NCBI RefSeq assembly: GCF_000380045.1 | Contig: NZ_KB904357.1 | Location: 33,219 to 97,218, forward strand | From: Streptococcus marimammalium DSM 18627 | Lineage (GTDB): Bacteria; Bacillota; Bacilli; Lactobacillales; Streptococcaceae | Length of the DNA stretch: 64,000 bases | Direction of reading: 5' to 3' | In this document: positions 47,401-56,570 of the stretch, piece by piece | Numbering within the stretch: the first letter of the stretch is position 1 | Layout of the letters: the number at the start of each line of letters is the position of its first letter | Notes under the pieces: generated by a model | Seen by the model: only the letters and a program-made list of their open reading frames with translations | Told to the model about the DNA's origin: nothing | The model's database searches: none | Translations under genes and position numbers: made by a program

Positions 47401-49927
47401 ACAAGCACAACAATTATCTGATTATAAGGATAGTGAGTTAAGCCATTATCAATCAGATAGAGAAATTGCTTATTATAATACGAAAAAATTGTTGCCGTTA
47501 TATGATCGTCATACGATTATCAAGTATGGTAATTTAATAGAAACTACTAGTGCTTTATACCATAAACGGATTGTTTCAGTGACACCGATGGCTAATCGTC
47601 AATTTGTGACCAATCTTAAGGCGCAAGAAAATATTAATCAGTTGTTTGTGCTTTATGAGGATGATAGCAAGGAAATTCTTTCCTTGACTGGTCTAGGTGA
47701 ATTTTCTGATACCAAAGTGATAGAGTTTCGATTATTAAACAAGCTTCTTTATACACCAGATTATTTTATGTCAACAAAGTCTCAGCTACGTGATCAGATA
47801 ATGACAACTTTATCTTCTGTTAGTTTAGCAGATCTTTCTGTGAAAACAGCATTGAAAGTAACACAAAAACAAGATATTAGGGCCTTGTATTTGGATGATT
47901 CTTTTGCACAAATTAAGAATCAGTTAACAAGAGTGGTAGAAAATCTTCTTTCAAGTTCTCTTATGAAAACAGATAACCTCGCTACTCAGCAATATTTACT
48001 AAGAAAGATTGAAGATAATAAGGAAAAATTACTTTTAGGCTTATCTTACTTGAATCGTCTTTATGGTATTCAATTTGGAGATTATTATATCAAAGAATTA
48101 GTGATGTATAGACCATCCTTTTATGGGAAAGCTATAGAGACACTTGATTGGCTTATCGATATAGGTTCACAAGGCTACAATAATCTTTTGTTATATAAAA
48201 ATGAAGCTTTTTATGCTAACACTATGAAAGTAATTGATAAGCCCTCTCTTTTAGCATTTTTAGATCATAATAGAATGATTTTTGCCCCGGAAATGTCAGC
48301 AAATGATTGGTTTAAATCAGCAACAAAAGCTTATATTCATGAAGAAGCCTCGCGTGTTTTACCTGAGAAAAGTGTGGCTATTTATGAACGCCTTCAAACA
48401 AAAGAATCTTATAGAAGTTATATCCTTCCTCTATTAACTTTAAAAGAAGACAATGTTTATGCGGTGACTACTTTGTCCTCATTGATTTTGGGTGGTTATG
48501 GTCGTGAAATTGATATGAACATTAAAGAAACTGATAAAACGCGTTATCAAAAAGAACTAGAACGTGTGCATCAGTTGATTGGTGATCAAGCAAGAAGATG
48601 GCAAGATTTTGTTGATTTATTTATGAAGATGGTTTCGCCATCAAGTCAAAGGGTTTATGCGGATAAATTGACAGAACTATTTGCTGGTTACTATATTAAA
48701 GACTCAGTTAATGGGAAAATAGCGCCTCTGTTCAATGAAAAACGTCGTTGGGCGGAACCTCACGGTGATATTGATACGTCAATTGATGATTTCTTTGGAC
48801 CAATCGGAAGATATTATCCACAATCAGCTAACAAGGATTCTGCCTATGCCAATAAATCTTTAAATCGTATTTATTTTGATAGTGTTGATATCCTAGGACA
48901 TGAGGGTGGAACAACTTATAGTCATGAGATGACTCATGCTTATGATGAAGATGGGTTGTTAAATGGTTATGGTTATCGTGATGGACAAGAAGCAGAAGCC
49001 TATGCTCTTGGCTTATTTGAATCAGTAACCAGTTCAAATAGTTATTACTATGGTTTTAACTTCATGTATGATTTGAATCAAGGAGCCCACAATAATCATA
49101 TTTCTCGGTTCCAAACGAAAAATGATTTTAAAGACTATCTTAGTGGCGTTTTTGATGTGACTTATCTTTTAGATGGTACTGAGGCAGATATTATCCTTAA
49201 AAAAGATAAGGCCGATCAAAAATTCTTCTTTAATAAGATAGAATTAGTAAAAGATCCAAATACTAATGATGGTGTCACTCATGGTAAAGATGTGATTAGA
49301 GAGATTACTACAAAAGAATGGGAACAAATGACCTTGACTTCAGTTTCTGATTTGATTCGTCAAAAACTTGTTAGTCAGAGTAGTACTTTGTTAAAACAAG
49401 ATTATCTTCGTGATAATCATAATAACTATTATTTTATACCACTTTACTATCCTATTTATGCAGCTTATGAAAATGATTCTGGAACTAGTGGTGGCTTGAT
49501 GTTTAGAAGAACTGCTTTTGAATTATTGGCAACTTTTGGTTGGGATGAAGGCTTCATTCCTTATGTCAGCAATCAATTAAAACAAGAAGCACAAGTACAG
49601 CAACAACCATTGTCAGATAGCTTTATCTTTAAGAAAATTTTTAATGGTCAATATGAAAACTATGAAGATTTTAGAATTAAGATGTTTGCAAAACGCATGG
49701 CTAAAAAAGACAATATTAAGCCGATTACAATCATGGTTGACAATCAGTCTTACACCATTACTTCTTTTGAAATATTAGAAGAATTAATGACAAAAGCAAT
49801 TGATGAGGATTTGGCTAAACTAAAATTAGGACAACATAGTTTTGCTAGAGAAAAATTAAAAGCAGCAATAATGAAAGCTTACAATGCATCAACAGACAAT
49901 TTCAGAATGTCTATTTTTAATGATTAA
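44432..49927 (+). CDS. M26 zinc metalloprotease (ZmpC/IgA protease family)
   Basis: A surface protease of about 1831 residues. A YSIRK-like signal (YAIRKLSVGIGSVIIGATFLG) leads to a cleavage-type ATPILAD. The sorting motif LPKTN at residue 101 is followed by two hydrophobic spans and basic residues, the N-terminal anchor layout of this family but with N for G. Then come a six-copy 34-residue repeat (223-426), a G5 domain (about 432-500), the M26 N-domain, and the zinc site GHEGGTTYSHEMTHAYDEDG (HEMTH at 1498-1502) with EAEAYALGLFE after it. Start is 44432 or 44459; a TTG at 44402 is unlikely. Substrate (IgA1, mucin, PSGL-1 or other) cannot be told. Confidence 0.92.
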   Translation: MNFRLEKFIMMTTNLSYQKVLNYAIRKLSVGIGSVIIGATFLGATPILADQHQAKVTYGYVLESELSSDELSLIQKGTPRDNIAEETTIYLVYSPDKRTTLPKTNDKSLFTYSFLGGLSLLVVGVTVKRNKKLGKGRLPYLLMVTSVFFVPTGMTVSSIEVGALSHYHQELQAGQVFETADIVLNIPNHYYIGFIEVKNDVSKSVINQEISNISLKEEKKAEISHPSSAPIVEDRAINFEVPSDAPTVVLEEAQIIETHPSTAPIVEDRTINFEVPSDAPTTSLEASQIIETHPSTAPIVEDRAINFEVPSEAPTVSLEEAQIIETHPSTAPIVEDTAISFEVPLEAPTVSLEEAQIIESHPSTAPIVEDTAISFEVPSDVPTVSLEEAQIIEAHPSTAPIVEDTAINFEVPSDAPKVVLEEARTVTETSQETLVFETHYIADDSLEYGQVQPQSQGVTGSIVTTITYLVEDGNRGIELSQESQTTAPINALIKIGTKPFEETEIITDNGVRYQVTYQTTYQVNEKTGEVTSQRQEIARKQLENLKKEKPMVTVSQIVTNDDEQSLVITYDKEDPDTSFKKLKVSVKEGSQVIKQVESQLENRTLQLDGLKPYTTYQIETTVVYNTGTGDVEEILEPKQEVEFIPKKIEFRSIKKAELFQLDDNHRLKRVTGLEEAPADASSYLVKLTTDYDSALLPVAKFTEVDGYIEGLIDHPRLVSFASDNISVTDGFRIKVDKITTGNGIYTDFNQLINDMTQNPSGHFKLGSDLYATPTEGPAYILSNFSGNLSSVAGKHYTIYHLNKPLFNRLEGARVENISLKEVNITSQADTASLALWANNASINRVFVDGKLTYDPNNSNTHQIGGLVATLAGSTVDSSYVNLSITARDRANNNVAGLVARANSYFATSHLTNNVVAGEIKTGNQSKKAALLAFNFGSTQIDNNISSMFIDMLGSGITGLNNKRVGDGQNGSITQEQFNDRLKALGVLTKKQAQQLSDYKDSELSHYQSDREIAYYNTKKLLPLYDRHTIIKYGNLIETTSALYHKRIVSVTPMANRQFVTNLKAQENINQLFVLYEDDSKEILSLTGLGEFSDTKVIEFRLLNKLLYTPDYFMSTKSQLRDQIMTTLSSVSLADLSVKTALKVTQKQDIRALYLDDSFAQIKNQLTRVVENLLSSSLMKTDNLATQQYLLRKIEDNKEKLLLGLSYLNRLYGIQFGDYYIKELVMYRPSFYGKAIETLDWLIDIGSQGYNNLLLYKNEAFYANTMKVIDKPSLLAFLDHNRMIFAPEMSANDWFKSATKAYIHEEASRVLPEKSVAIYERLQTKESYRSYILPLLTLKEDNVYAVTTLSSLILGGYGREIDMNIKETDKTRYQKELERVHQLIGDQARRWQDFVDLFMKMVSPSSQRVYADKLTELFAGYYIKDSVNGKIAPLFNEKRRWAEPHGDIDTSIDDFFGPIGRYYPQSANKDSAYANKSLNRIYFDSVDILGHEGGTTYSHEMTHAYDEDGLLNGYGYRDGQEAEAYALGLFESVTSSNSYYYGFNFMYDLNQGAHNNHISRFQTKNDFKDYLSGVFDVTYLLDGTEADIILKKDKADQKFFFNKIELVKDPNTNDGVTHGKDVIREITTKEWEQMTLTSVSDLIRQKLVSQSSTLLKQDYLRDNHNNYYFIPLYYPIYAAYENDSGTSGGLMFRRTAFELLATFGWDEGFIPYVSNQLKQEAQVQQQPLSDSFIFKKIFNGQYENYEDFRIKMFAKRMAKKDNIKPITIMVDNQSYTITSFEILEELMTKAIDEDLAKLKLGQHSFAREKLKAAIMKAYNASTDNFRMSIFND
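45098..45709 (+). repeat. six tandem 102-bp coding repeats
   Basis: Six 34-codon units of the type HPSTAPIVEDxAINFEVP with SDAPTVSLEEAQIIE. Units 2-5 are near identical in DNA, unit 1 and unit 6 have drifted ends. They lie between the N-terminal anchor and the G5 domain and form an acidic, proline-rich stalk. Copy number is likely to vary between strains. Confidence 0.95.
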
Positions 49928-50588
49928 AAAGAAAATGAAGAAATTGTTTATTTTATTCTTCTTTTTCCTACTAATTATGTAGATGTTTGGAAAGTATATT
50001 TTTAAGAGCCTAATCGTTGATTCAATTATTATGAGGGCATATAAATTTATTAAAAGAGGCTAGTGATATTTGTTCTAGCCTCTTTTTGACAAGTTCAAGC
50101 ATTATTGACCCTTTTTTTAGAAAAAGAGTATACAATAGAAGCACAAATAAAAATTTTTCAAGTGTTTTTTCTAGATGTTATACTCAATACTTCTTTTAAA
50201 AGATATTTAGTTTTTATTTTGTGCAAATTACTATCTTTTTTGGTATATTGTATGTCGTGGAAGAAAGAACTCTTCTACTAAGGTGGTTAACTTCTTTATT
50301 TGCAACAAGAGATAAGATAAAAAAGAATATGTTTTAATCGTCTTGGTTTGGATAAAAGTTAAAAGGTGTTAAAGGTTGGTATTTTTGGTATCTAGATATA
50401 TAAATTTGTTTATTTGATTATAATGACAATGGCTAGTCATGGTGCTAAATCTATTTCCAAAAACAAATTTCACTCAATAATAATAGGTGAAAATTTTAGT
50501 GACCTTTTTATTTTTTGAGAAGGTATGTTAAAATAAGAAATAAAATAGAGTACATTTTAAAGAATGATGACTCAAAATAGGAGAAAAA
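49928..50588 (+). other. 661-base intergenic region before gapN
   Basis: After the protease terminator there is only AT-rich sequence. Two things stand out: an inverted repeat AAATTTCAC...GTGAAAATTT (50466-50497) and a TATGTTAAAAT -10 like box near 50522-50532 that probably starts gapN. No gene was found. Confidence 0.5.
50052..50088 (+). terminator. protease gene terminator
   Basis: AAAAGAGGCTAG pairs with CTAGCCTCTTTT around an 11-base loop, then Ts. Confidence 0.85.
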
Positions 50589-52013
50589 ATGATTCAATAT
50601 AAAAACTATGTTAATGGTGAGTGGAAATCATCAGAAAACGAAATTAAAATTTATGAACCGGCAACTGGTAAAGAACTTGGTACTGTTCCTGCCATGACCA
50701 AAAAAGAAGTTGACTATGTTATGGCTTCTGCAAAAGAAGCTTTTCCAAAATGGCGTTCTCTTTCATATGTTGAACGTGCTGCTTATCTTCATAAAGTAGC
50801 TGATATTTTAATGAGAGATAAAGAAGAAATTGGTGATGTTTTATCAAAAGAAATTGCTAAAGGACTTAAATCATCTATTAGTGAGGTTGTTCGCACGGCA
50901 GAAATTATTGATTTTGCTGCTGAAGAGGGCCTTCGTTTAACAGGTGAAGTTTTAGAAGGTGGTAGTTTTGAAGCCGCTAGCAAGAAAAAAATCGCTATCG
51001 TTAGACGTGAACCTCAAGGGTTGGTTTTGGCTATTTCACCTTTTAACTATCCAATTAACCTGGCAGCATCAAAAATTGCTCCTGCTTTGATTTCAGGAAA
51101 CGTTGTTGCCTTTAAACCACCAACACAAGGTTCAATATCTGGTTTACTTTTAGCAAAAGCTTTTGTTGAAGCTGGATTACCTGCTGGTGTCTTTAACACG
51201 ATAACAGGTCGAGGCTCTGAAATTGGTGATTACATCGTTGAACATGAAGCTGTTGACTTTATTAGCTTTACAGGCTCAACACCAGTTGGTAAAAACATTG
51301 CTAAATTAGCTGGATTAAGACCAGTTCTTTTAGAAATGGGTGGGAAAGACTCGGCTATCGTTTTAGAGGATGCTGATTTAGAACTTGCTGCCAAACAAAT
51401 TGTTGCTGGTGGTTATAGTTATTCAGGTCAACGTTGTACAGCAGTTAAGCGTGTTTTCGTAATGGATAGTATTGCTGATAAATTGGCTGCTATCGTTCGG
51501 GACAAAGTTAATGCTTTGAAAGTTGGTCAACCTGAAGAAGATGCTGACATTACGTCACTTATTGACACTAAAGCTGCAGACTTTGTTGAAGATCTTATCA
51601 ATGATGCAACTAAAAAAGGTGCTAAAGCACTTAATGAAATTAAACGTGAAAACAACCTTATTTCACCTATTGTTTTTGATAATGTCACAACTGATATGAG
51701 ACTTGCTTGGGAAGAACCTTTTGGACCAGTAATGCCATTTATCCGTGTAAAATCTGTAGAAGAAGCTATTAAGTTATCTAACGCTTCTGAGTATGGTTTG
51801 CAAGCATCAATCTTCACTAAGAACTATCCTAAAGCCTTTGCTATTGCTGAACAATTAGAAGTAGGAACTGTTCACATCAATAATAAAACTCAACGAGGTA
51901 CAGATAATTTCCCATTTATGGGTGTGAAAAATTCAGGCTCTGGAACACAAGGTGTCCGTTATTCTATTGAAGCGATGTCACGTTTGAAATCTGTTGTTTT
52001 TGACACCGAATAA
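50589..52013 (+). CDS. gapN: NADP-dependent non-phosphorylating GAPDH
   Basis: An aldehyde-dehydrogenase-fold enzyme, 474 residues, that oxidises glyceraldehyde 3-phosphate directly to 3-phosphoglycerate and makes NADPH. Starts YKNYVNGEWKSSENEI. Catalytic glutamate lies in LLEMGGKDSA near 250 and the catalytic cysteine in SYSGQRCTAVKR near 284. The length and these residues match streptococcal GapN. TAGGAG precedes the ATG. It is a single gene closed by a terminator. Confidence 0.96.
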   Translation: MIQYKNYVNGEWKSSENEIKIYEPATGKELGTVPAMTKKEVDYVMASAKEAFPKWRSLSYVERAAYLHKVADILMRDKEEIGDVLSKEIAKGLKSSISEVVRTAEIIDFAAEEGLRLTGEVLEGGSFEAASKKKIAIVRREPQGLVLAISPFNYPINLAASKIAPALISGNVVAFKPPTQGSISGLLLAKAFVEAGLPAGVFNTITGRGSEIGDYIVEHEAVDFISFTGSTPVGKNIAKLAGLRPVLLEMGGKDSAIVLEDADLELAAKQIVAGGYSYSGQRCTAVKRVFVMDSIADKLAAIVRDKVNALKVGQPEEDADITSLIDTKAADFVEDLINDATKKGAKALNEIKRENNLISPIVFDNVTTDMRLAWEEPFGPVMPFIRVKSVEEAIKLSNASEYGLQASIFTKNYPKAFAIAEQLEVGTVHINNKTQRGTDNFPFMGVKNSGSGTQGVRYSIEAMSRLKSVVFDTE

Positions 52014-52026
52014 TATACTAATATCT

Positions 52027-52053
52027 AAAAGAGAGGGAGACCTCTCTTTTTTA
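52027..52053 (+). terminator. gapN terminator
   Basis: AAAAGAGAGG pairs with CCTCTCTTTT around GAGA, then Ts. Confidence 0.92.
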
Positions 52054-52209
52054 GTCATTACTATTAGTAGGTGTAAAGATGGTTTATTTATGCCTTCCAT
52101 TCATTTTATAGAAGACTATAAAATTGACAATGACTAACTACTTGTTATTGATTGACCAATAATTTTTTGATATGTTAAAATAAAGAAAAGACAATAGTAG
52201 GAGAATATT

Positions 52210-52692
52210 ATGACAAAATCAGCGCAAAAATGGGTAAAGCTGTTAGATATGGAAGCCCATCCCGAGGGTGGTTATTTTTGTGAAGTGGAAAGATCAAAAG
52301 ATAAGATTCAAATTGATGGGAAGGAACGCACTCTTTTTACAAGCATCTATTTTCTCTTGGAAAAAGAAAATCCGTCACATTTTCATCGTTTAACCGCAGA
52401 TGAAATCTGGTACTACCATGATGGTCAGCCATTAACAGTTCATATGATTACGCCAGATGGGGACTACAAAACAGCTACGTTAGGACATGACATAGCTAAA
52501 GGACAAATTTTGCAGTATCGTGTTTCTAAGGGTACTATTTTTGGATCAACAGTTGAAGAAGGATTTTCTCTAGTTTCTTGCATGGTTTCACCAGGATTTG
52601 AATATGAAGATTTTGAATTATTTAGTCGTAAAGAACTGATTTTACAATACCCAGAACATGCAGCTATTATTAAACAATTAACTAAAGAATAA
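52210..52692 (+). CDS. DUF985 cupin-domain protein
   Basis: 160 residues, single cupin barrel of the Cupin_5/DUF985 family. Landmarks are WVKLLDMEAHPEGGYFCEV at the start, the metal-ligand-like PSHFHRLTADEIWYYHDG near 57, and GTIFGSTVEEGFSLVSCMVSPGFEYEDFEL near the end. TAGGAG precedes the ATG. Related structures bind small ligands, but the reaction is unknown. It is a single gene with its own terminator. Confidence 0.85.
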   Translation: MTKSAQKWVKLLDMEAHPEGGYFCEVERSKDKIQIDGKERTLFTSIYFLLEKENPSHFHRLTADEIWYYHDGQPLTVHMITPDGDYKTATLGHDIAKGQILQYRVSKGTIFGSTVEEGFSLVSCMVSPGFEYEDFELFSRKELILQYPEHAAIIKQLTKE

Positions 52693-52725
52693 AAATGGAA
52701 GGGACTGGTGTCTCTTCCATTTTTA
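52691..52725 (+). terminator. terminator after the cupin gene
   Basis: AAAAATGGAAG pairs with CTTCCATTTTT around a 12-base loop, directly at the stop codon. Confidence 0.88.
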
Positions 52726-52805
52726 TCATATCAATATAATAATAAACTATAGCACAATGAGATTTCTTCTTTGAGTTAGTAAATTGGGCTCAATTTCTTA
52801 AATAT

Positions 52806-52819
52806 TGAAAGCGCTTTTA
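52806..52819. promoter_or_regulatory. cre (CcpA) site before the PTS operon
   Basis: TGAAAGCGCTTTTA (52807-52819 with one flanking T) fits the catabolite-responsive element consensus. It lies just upstream of a TATAAT -10 (52823-52828), so CcpA binding should repress the operon when preferred sugar is present. Confidence 0.8.
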
Positions 52820-52846
52820 TATTATAATTAAGTTAGGAGATACATT

Positions 52847-54913
52847 ATGTTAACTAACGAAATTGTTAAAAAACTACCTCTTTTTGCAAAGTATCATGGT
52901 TATCCATTATCAGATTTAGAAGGAATTTTGGGTGTTTCTAGGAAAACCATCTTATCTGATATAACAAAAATCAATACTATTTTAGAGGTATTAGAAACTC
53001 CTGTTATCACATTTGATAACGATAACATTAATTGCCCACAGATATCTGTGACAGATTTATTTGTAAAGTTATCACCTCATCTCAAAAATTATCTTTTCCA
53101 AGAAGAAAGACCTTATATGATTGTCCTTTATTTATTATTAAAGGAAGACTATATTTCCAATTTTCATCTTCAAGAAATGTTAAGAATTAGTAAAAATTCA
53201 GTTTTAAATGATTTAAAAGACTTGAAAAATAGGCTTGCTTCAAAACAAGTGACAATCACTTATAATCGAAAAAAAGGATATTTCCTAGCAGGAACACCTA
53301 AAGCACTGCACTTAGTTTTGGAATGGGCAATCAATAAACTACTACAATTTAATAGTGGTAAATGGATTATCCGTTATTTATTCTATCATTGCCAAAAACC
53401 GTTTGAGTTTGATCAAATCACTCAATTTTTCATAAATTACAGTAGTAAAAGTAAACTATTTTTTATTAGTGAGCGTGTTGAGGTTACCTCTTATATTATT
53501 TTATCTCTTAAATGGTCTTGTTTAGAAAAGACAGTGCTGTATTCTGAAAAAGAAAAACAATTGATTAAAGAGACTGTTGTTTTTGAGTTGGCTAAACAAT
53601 TTGTTGAAACATTTTCTCAATTAAAAAAGGATTGTTATTATATTGCGACACGTCTCATGGGTTGTATTCAGGGAGATTTGACTATATCACCTCAGCCAGA
53701 AATACTGGCTATTATGGAAGCTATCATTGATATAGTGTCAGCGAAAACTGGCATTGTATTTACTAATGATGAGCAATTTAAAAATAATTTATACTCTCAT
53801 CTAGCTCCAGCCTACTATCGATTGTTGTTTGATAACCATATTGTTAATCCTTTAAAAGAACACATTTTATCAGAGTATGAGAGTTTGTTTTATTTAATCA
53901 AAAAGAGTCTCTTTCCACTTAGTAAAGCTTTGGGAAAAACGATTAGTGATGATGAAGTCGCTTATTTCACCATGCATTTTGGTGGTTACTTGAATATTCA
54001 ACCATCAAACAATGAACAACCAAGGATTGTAGCCTTAGCTATTTGCCCAAATGGTATTAGTTCTTCTTTGATTTTATGCTCAGAATTACAGATGATGTTT
54101 CGAGAATTTGTTTTTAAAGATATTCATCAATTAGCTCATCTTAACGAATTACAATTACAAGAATATGATGTCATTTTTTCAACAGTTTTCTTTGAAACAG
54201 ATAAACCTCTGTTTGTTGTTCAGCCTTTTATGAATCCTGTTGAAAAAACAATATTGAAAAAAACAGTTTACAACGAATTTTCCTTACACTCTTCTTTTTA
54301 TTCTCAAAGTGACAACTTACTTAAAATTATCAAAAAATCCTGTCTTATTGAAGATGAAAAAGCATTAAGAGAAGACTTAGCAACCTATTTTTTATCACTA
54401 GATTATCAAAACAAAATTAGTTGGGAGGGAACATCATTGACAGATTTGTTGACAATCGACTTGATTCAGACAAAAGAAAAAGTTAATGATTGGCAAGAAG
54501 CTATCACTGTAGCAGCAGATTTACTATTAAAACAAGGTTTCATTGAACCTACTTATATTACTGCGATGATAGATTCTGTCAAAAAATTAGGTGCATATAT
54601 TGTTTTAGCACCTCATGTGGCTGTACCCCACGCAGCTCCAGAAAAAGGAGTTAAACGATTGGGGATGAGCTTATTACAATTACAAAAACCAGTCTCTTTT
54701 AACTTAGATGAAAATGATTATGATATAGAAAGAGAGGTGCAATTGATTTTTGTTTTAGCCGCTGTTGACTCCTCCTCCCATCTAAAAGCCTTACAAGAAT
54801 TAGTAATGATTTTAGATGATGAAGAGATGATTCAAAAATTAATAAAGGCAAAAACAAGAGAAGATGTCTATCGGTTACTTAAAAGACATACATTAAATGA
54901 AGAGGTGAAATGA
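52847..54913 (+). CDS. PRD-containing PTS-controlled transcription regulator
   Basis: 688 residues. An N-terminal helix-turn-helix pair (LSDLEGILGVSRKTILSDITKI and later FHLQEMLRISKNSVLNDLKDL) is followed by two PRDs (about 180-390, with phosphorylatable His in YSHLAPAYY and FTMHFGGYL). An EIIB-like P-loop AICPNGISSS follows near 402, and a C-terminal EIIA of the mannitol/fructose type with active histidine in APHVAVPHAAP. It should activate the adjacent IIB-IIC genes when its PRDs are suitably phosphorylated. TAGGAG precedes the ATG. The next gene overlaps by four bases. Mannitol MtlR/LicR-like regulators are the alternative names. Confidence 0.9.
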   Translation: MLTNEIVKKLPLFAKYHGYPLSDLEGILGVSRKTILSDITKINTILEVLETPVITFDNDNINCPQISVTDLFVKLSPHLKNYLFQEERPYMIVLYLLLKEDYISNFHLQEMLRISKNSVLNDLKDLKNRLASKQVTITYNRKKGYFLAGTPKALHLVLEWAINKLLQFNSGKWIIRYLFYHCQKPFEFDQITQFFINYSSKSKLFFISERVEVTSYIILSLKWSCLEKTVLYSEKEKQLIKETVVFELAKQFVETFSQLKKDCYYIATRLMGCIQGDLTISPQPEILAIMEAIIDIVSAKTGIVFTNDEQFKNNLYSHLAPAYYRLLFDNHIVNPLKEHILSEYESLFYLIKKSLFPLSKALGKTISDDEVAYFTMHFGGYLNIQPSNNEQPRIVALAICPNGISSSLILCSELQMMFREFVFKDIHQLAHLNELQLQEYDVIFSTVFFETDKPLFVVQPFMNPVEKTILKKTVYNEFSLHSSFYSQSDNLLKIIKKSCLIEDEKALREDLATYFLSLDYQNKISWEGTSLTDLLTIDLIQTKEKVNDWQEAITVAADLLLKQGFIEPTYITAMIDSVKKLGAYIVLAPHVAVPHAAPEKGVKRLGMSLLQLQKPVSFNLDENDYDIEREVQLIFVLAAVDSSSHLKALQELVMILDDEEMIQKLIKAKTREDVYRLLKRHTLNEEVK

Positions 54914-55191
54914 TGAAGATAATCACAGTTTGCGGAAATGGTATTGGTAGTAGCTTGTTACTCAAAATGAAAGTTGATGCAATTGCTAAAGAACATGGTT
55001 ATGACATAGATGCAGAGTCTTGTGATTCCAATGCAGCTGTTGGAAGAGAAGCGGATTTATTTGTAACCGTCAAAGAATTTAAGGATATTTTTCCTAAAAA
55101 TGCCAATGTTTGTATTGTAAGAAGTTACACCAATAAAAAAAGAATAGAAGAAGACTTATTGCCTGTACTAGAAGAGATGCTTTCTAAATAG
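54910..55191 (+). CDS. PTS IIB component (lactose/ascorbate type)
   Basis: 93 residues. P-loop cysteine in VCGNGIGSSLLLKMK at residue 8, the phosphocysteine site of PTS_IIB (SgaB/UlaB) proteins. It overlaps the regulator stop (ATGA) and lies 12 bases before the IIC gene. The separate cytosolic IIA is replaced by the EIIA domain in the regulator or is elsewhere. Confidence 0.9.
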   Translation: MMKIITVCGNGIGSSLLLKMKVDAIAKEHGYDIDAESCDSNAAVGREADLFVTVKEFKDIFPKNANVCIVRSYTNKKRIEEDLLPVLEEMLSK

Positions 55192-55203
55192 GGAGGATAA
55201 GAA

Positions 55204-56562
55204 ATGATAATACTAGATTTTTTAAAAGATATTTTAAGCGAGCCAGCTTTTTTGATGGGATTGATTGCTTGTGCAGGACTCCTGGCTTTAAAATCTCCAG
55301 CTCATAAGGTAATGACCGGGACACTTGGCCCAATTTTAGGATATCTCATGTTGTCTGTTGGAGCTGGAGTGATTGTTGCAAATCTAGATCCTTTAGCACA
55401 AATGATTGAAAAAGGTTTTCATATTACTGGAGTTGTTCCAAATAATGAAGCTGTGACATCAGTTGCCCAACAAATATTGGGTATTGAAACGATGTCTATT
55501 TTAGTAGTAGGCTTACTCTTTAATCTGATTATTGCTCGTTTAACACGATTTAAATACATTTTCCTAACAGGGCATCATAGCTTTTTCATGGCTTGTCTAT
55601 TATCAGCTGTTTTAGGTGCTTTGGATTTTGAAGGAATTTTATTAATCCTTATAGGTGGATTTATTTTAGGAGCTTGGTCAGCTATTTCTCCAGCAATTGG
55701 TCAGCGTTATACTTTAAAGGTAACAGATGGTGATGAAATTGCTATGGGTCACTTTGGCAGTTTGGGTTATTATTTAGCAGCATGGATAGGTGATATTGTT
55801 GGAAAAGGTAGTCAAAGCACAGAGGATATTCAAGTTTCTGAAAAATGGAATTTTCTAAGAAATACAACAATTTCCACAGCCCTTATTATGATTGTTTTCT
55901 ATCTTATTTCAGCCATAGCTGCTGGAAGTGAATTTGTTTCAAGCATTTCAGGGGGTAAAAATCCTTTCATTTTTGCCATCTTATCTGGTTTACAGTTTGC
56001 AGTTGGTGTAGCTATTGTTTATGCTGGTGTTCGTATGATTTTAGCTGATTTAATTCCAGCTTTTGAAGGTGTTAGTACTAAACTTATTCCAAATGCTGTT
56101 CCTGCAGTTGATTGTGCAGTCTTTTTCCCATATGCTCCAACAGCTGTTATTATCGGATTTGCTTTTAGTTTTTTAGGTGGATTAATTGGAATGTTCATTT
56201 TAGGAGCGATAGGAGGTGTTTTAATTATTCCAGGGATGGTTCCTCATTTCTTTTGTGGTGCCACAGCAGGTATTTTTGGTAATGCTACTGGAGGTCGCAA
56301 AGGTGCTATTTTAGGTTCATTTGTCAATGGCCTCTTTTTAGCATTTTTACCAGCTATGTTGTTACCAGTTTTAGGTAATTTAGGGTTTAGTAATACTACT
56401 TTTGGTGATTTTGATTTTGCTGTTCTTGGTATTTTACTTGGTCGCTTGGGGGAATTTGCACAATCTATTGGTGTTTATATAATAGTAGGTGCCTTACTAG
56501 CTATATTAATTATTCCATCTTTAATAAGTAAATCTCAAGAAGCAATTAATAATCATGAGTGA
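55204..56562 (+). CDS. PTS IIC component, SgaT/UlaA family
   Basis: A 452-residue membrane permease of the ascorbate (SgaT/UlaA) type with about ten or more spans. Landmarks are LKSPAHKVMTGTLGPILGY near 28, NLIIARLTRFKYIFLTGHH near 106, and IIPGMVPHFFCGATAGIFGNATGG near 345. GGAGGA precedes the ATG. No ulaD, ulaE or ulaF (ascorbate catabolism) is near, so the sugar need not be ascorbate; the transaldolase-like gene next to it suggests a sugar phosphate that yields a ketose split. Confidence 0.9.
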   Translation: MIILDFLKDILSEPAFLMGLIACAGLLALKSPAHKVMTGTLGPILGYLMLSVGAGVIVANLDPLAQMIEKGFHITGVVPNNEAVTSVAQQILGIETMSILVVGLLFNLIIARLTRFKYIFLTGHHSFFMACLLSAVLGALDFEGILLILIGGFILGAWSAISPAIGQRYTLKVTDGDEIAMGHFGSLGYYLAAWIGDIVGKGSQSTEDIQVSEKWNFLRNTTISTALIMIVFYLISAIAAGSEFVSSISGGKNPFIFAILSGLQFAVGVAIVYAGVRMILADLIPAFEGVSTKLIPNAVPAVDCAVFFPYAPTAVIIGFAFSFLGGLIGMFILGAIGGVLIIPGMVPHFFCGATAGIFGNATGGRKGAILGSFVNGLFLAFLPAMLLPVLGNLGFSNTTFGDFDFAVLGILLGRLGEFAQSIGVYIIVGALLAILIIPSLISKSQEAINNHE

Positions 56563-56570
56563 GGTGAAAA

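Noticed and set aside
54910-56562. Ascorbate (ula) operon
   Set aside because: IIB and IIC are of that family, but the ascorbate catabolic genes are missing and a transaldolase and CBM9-like protein stand in their place, so the substrate is left open.
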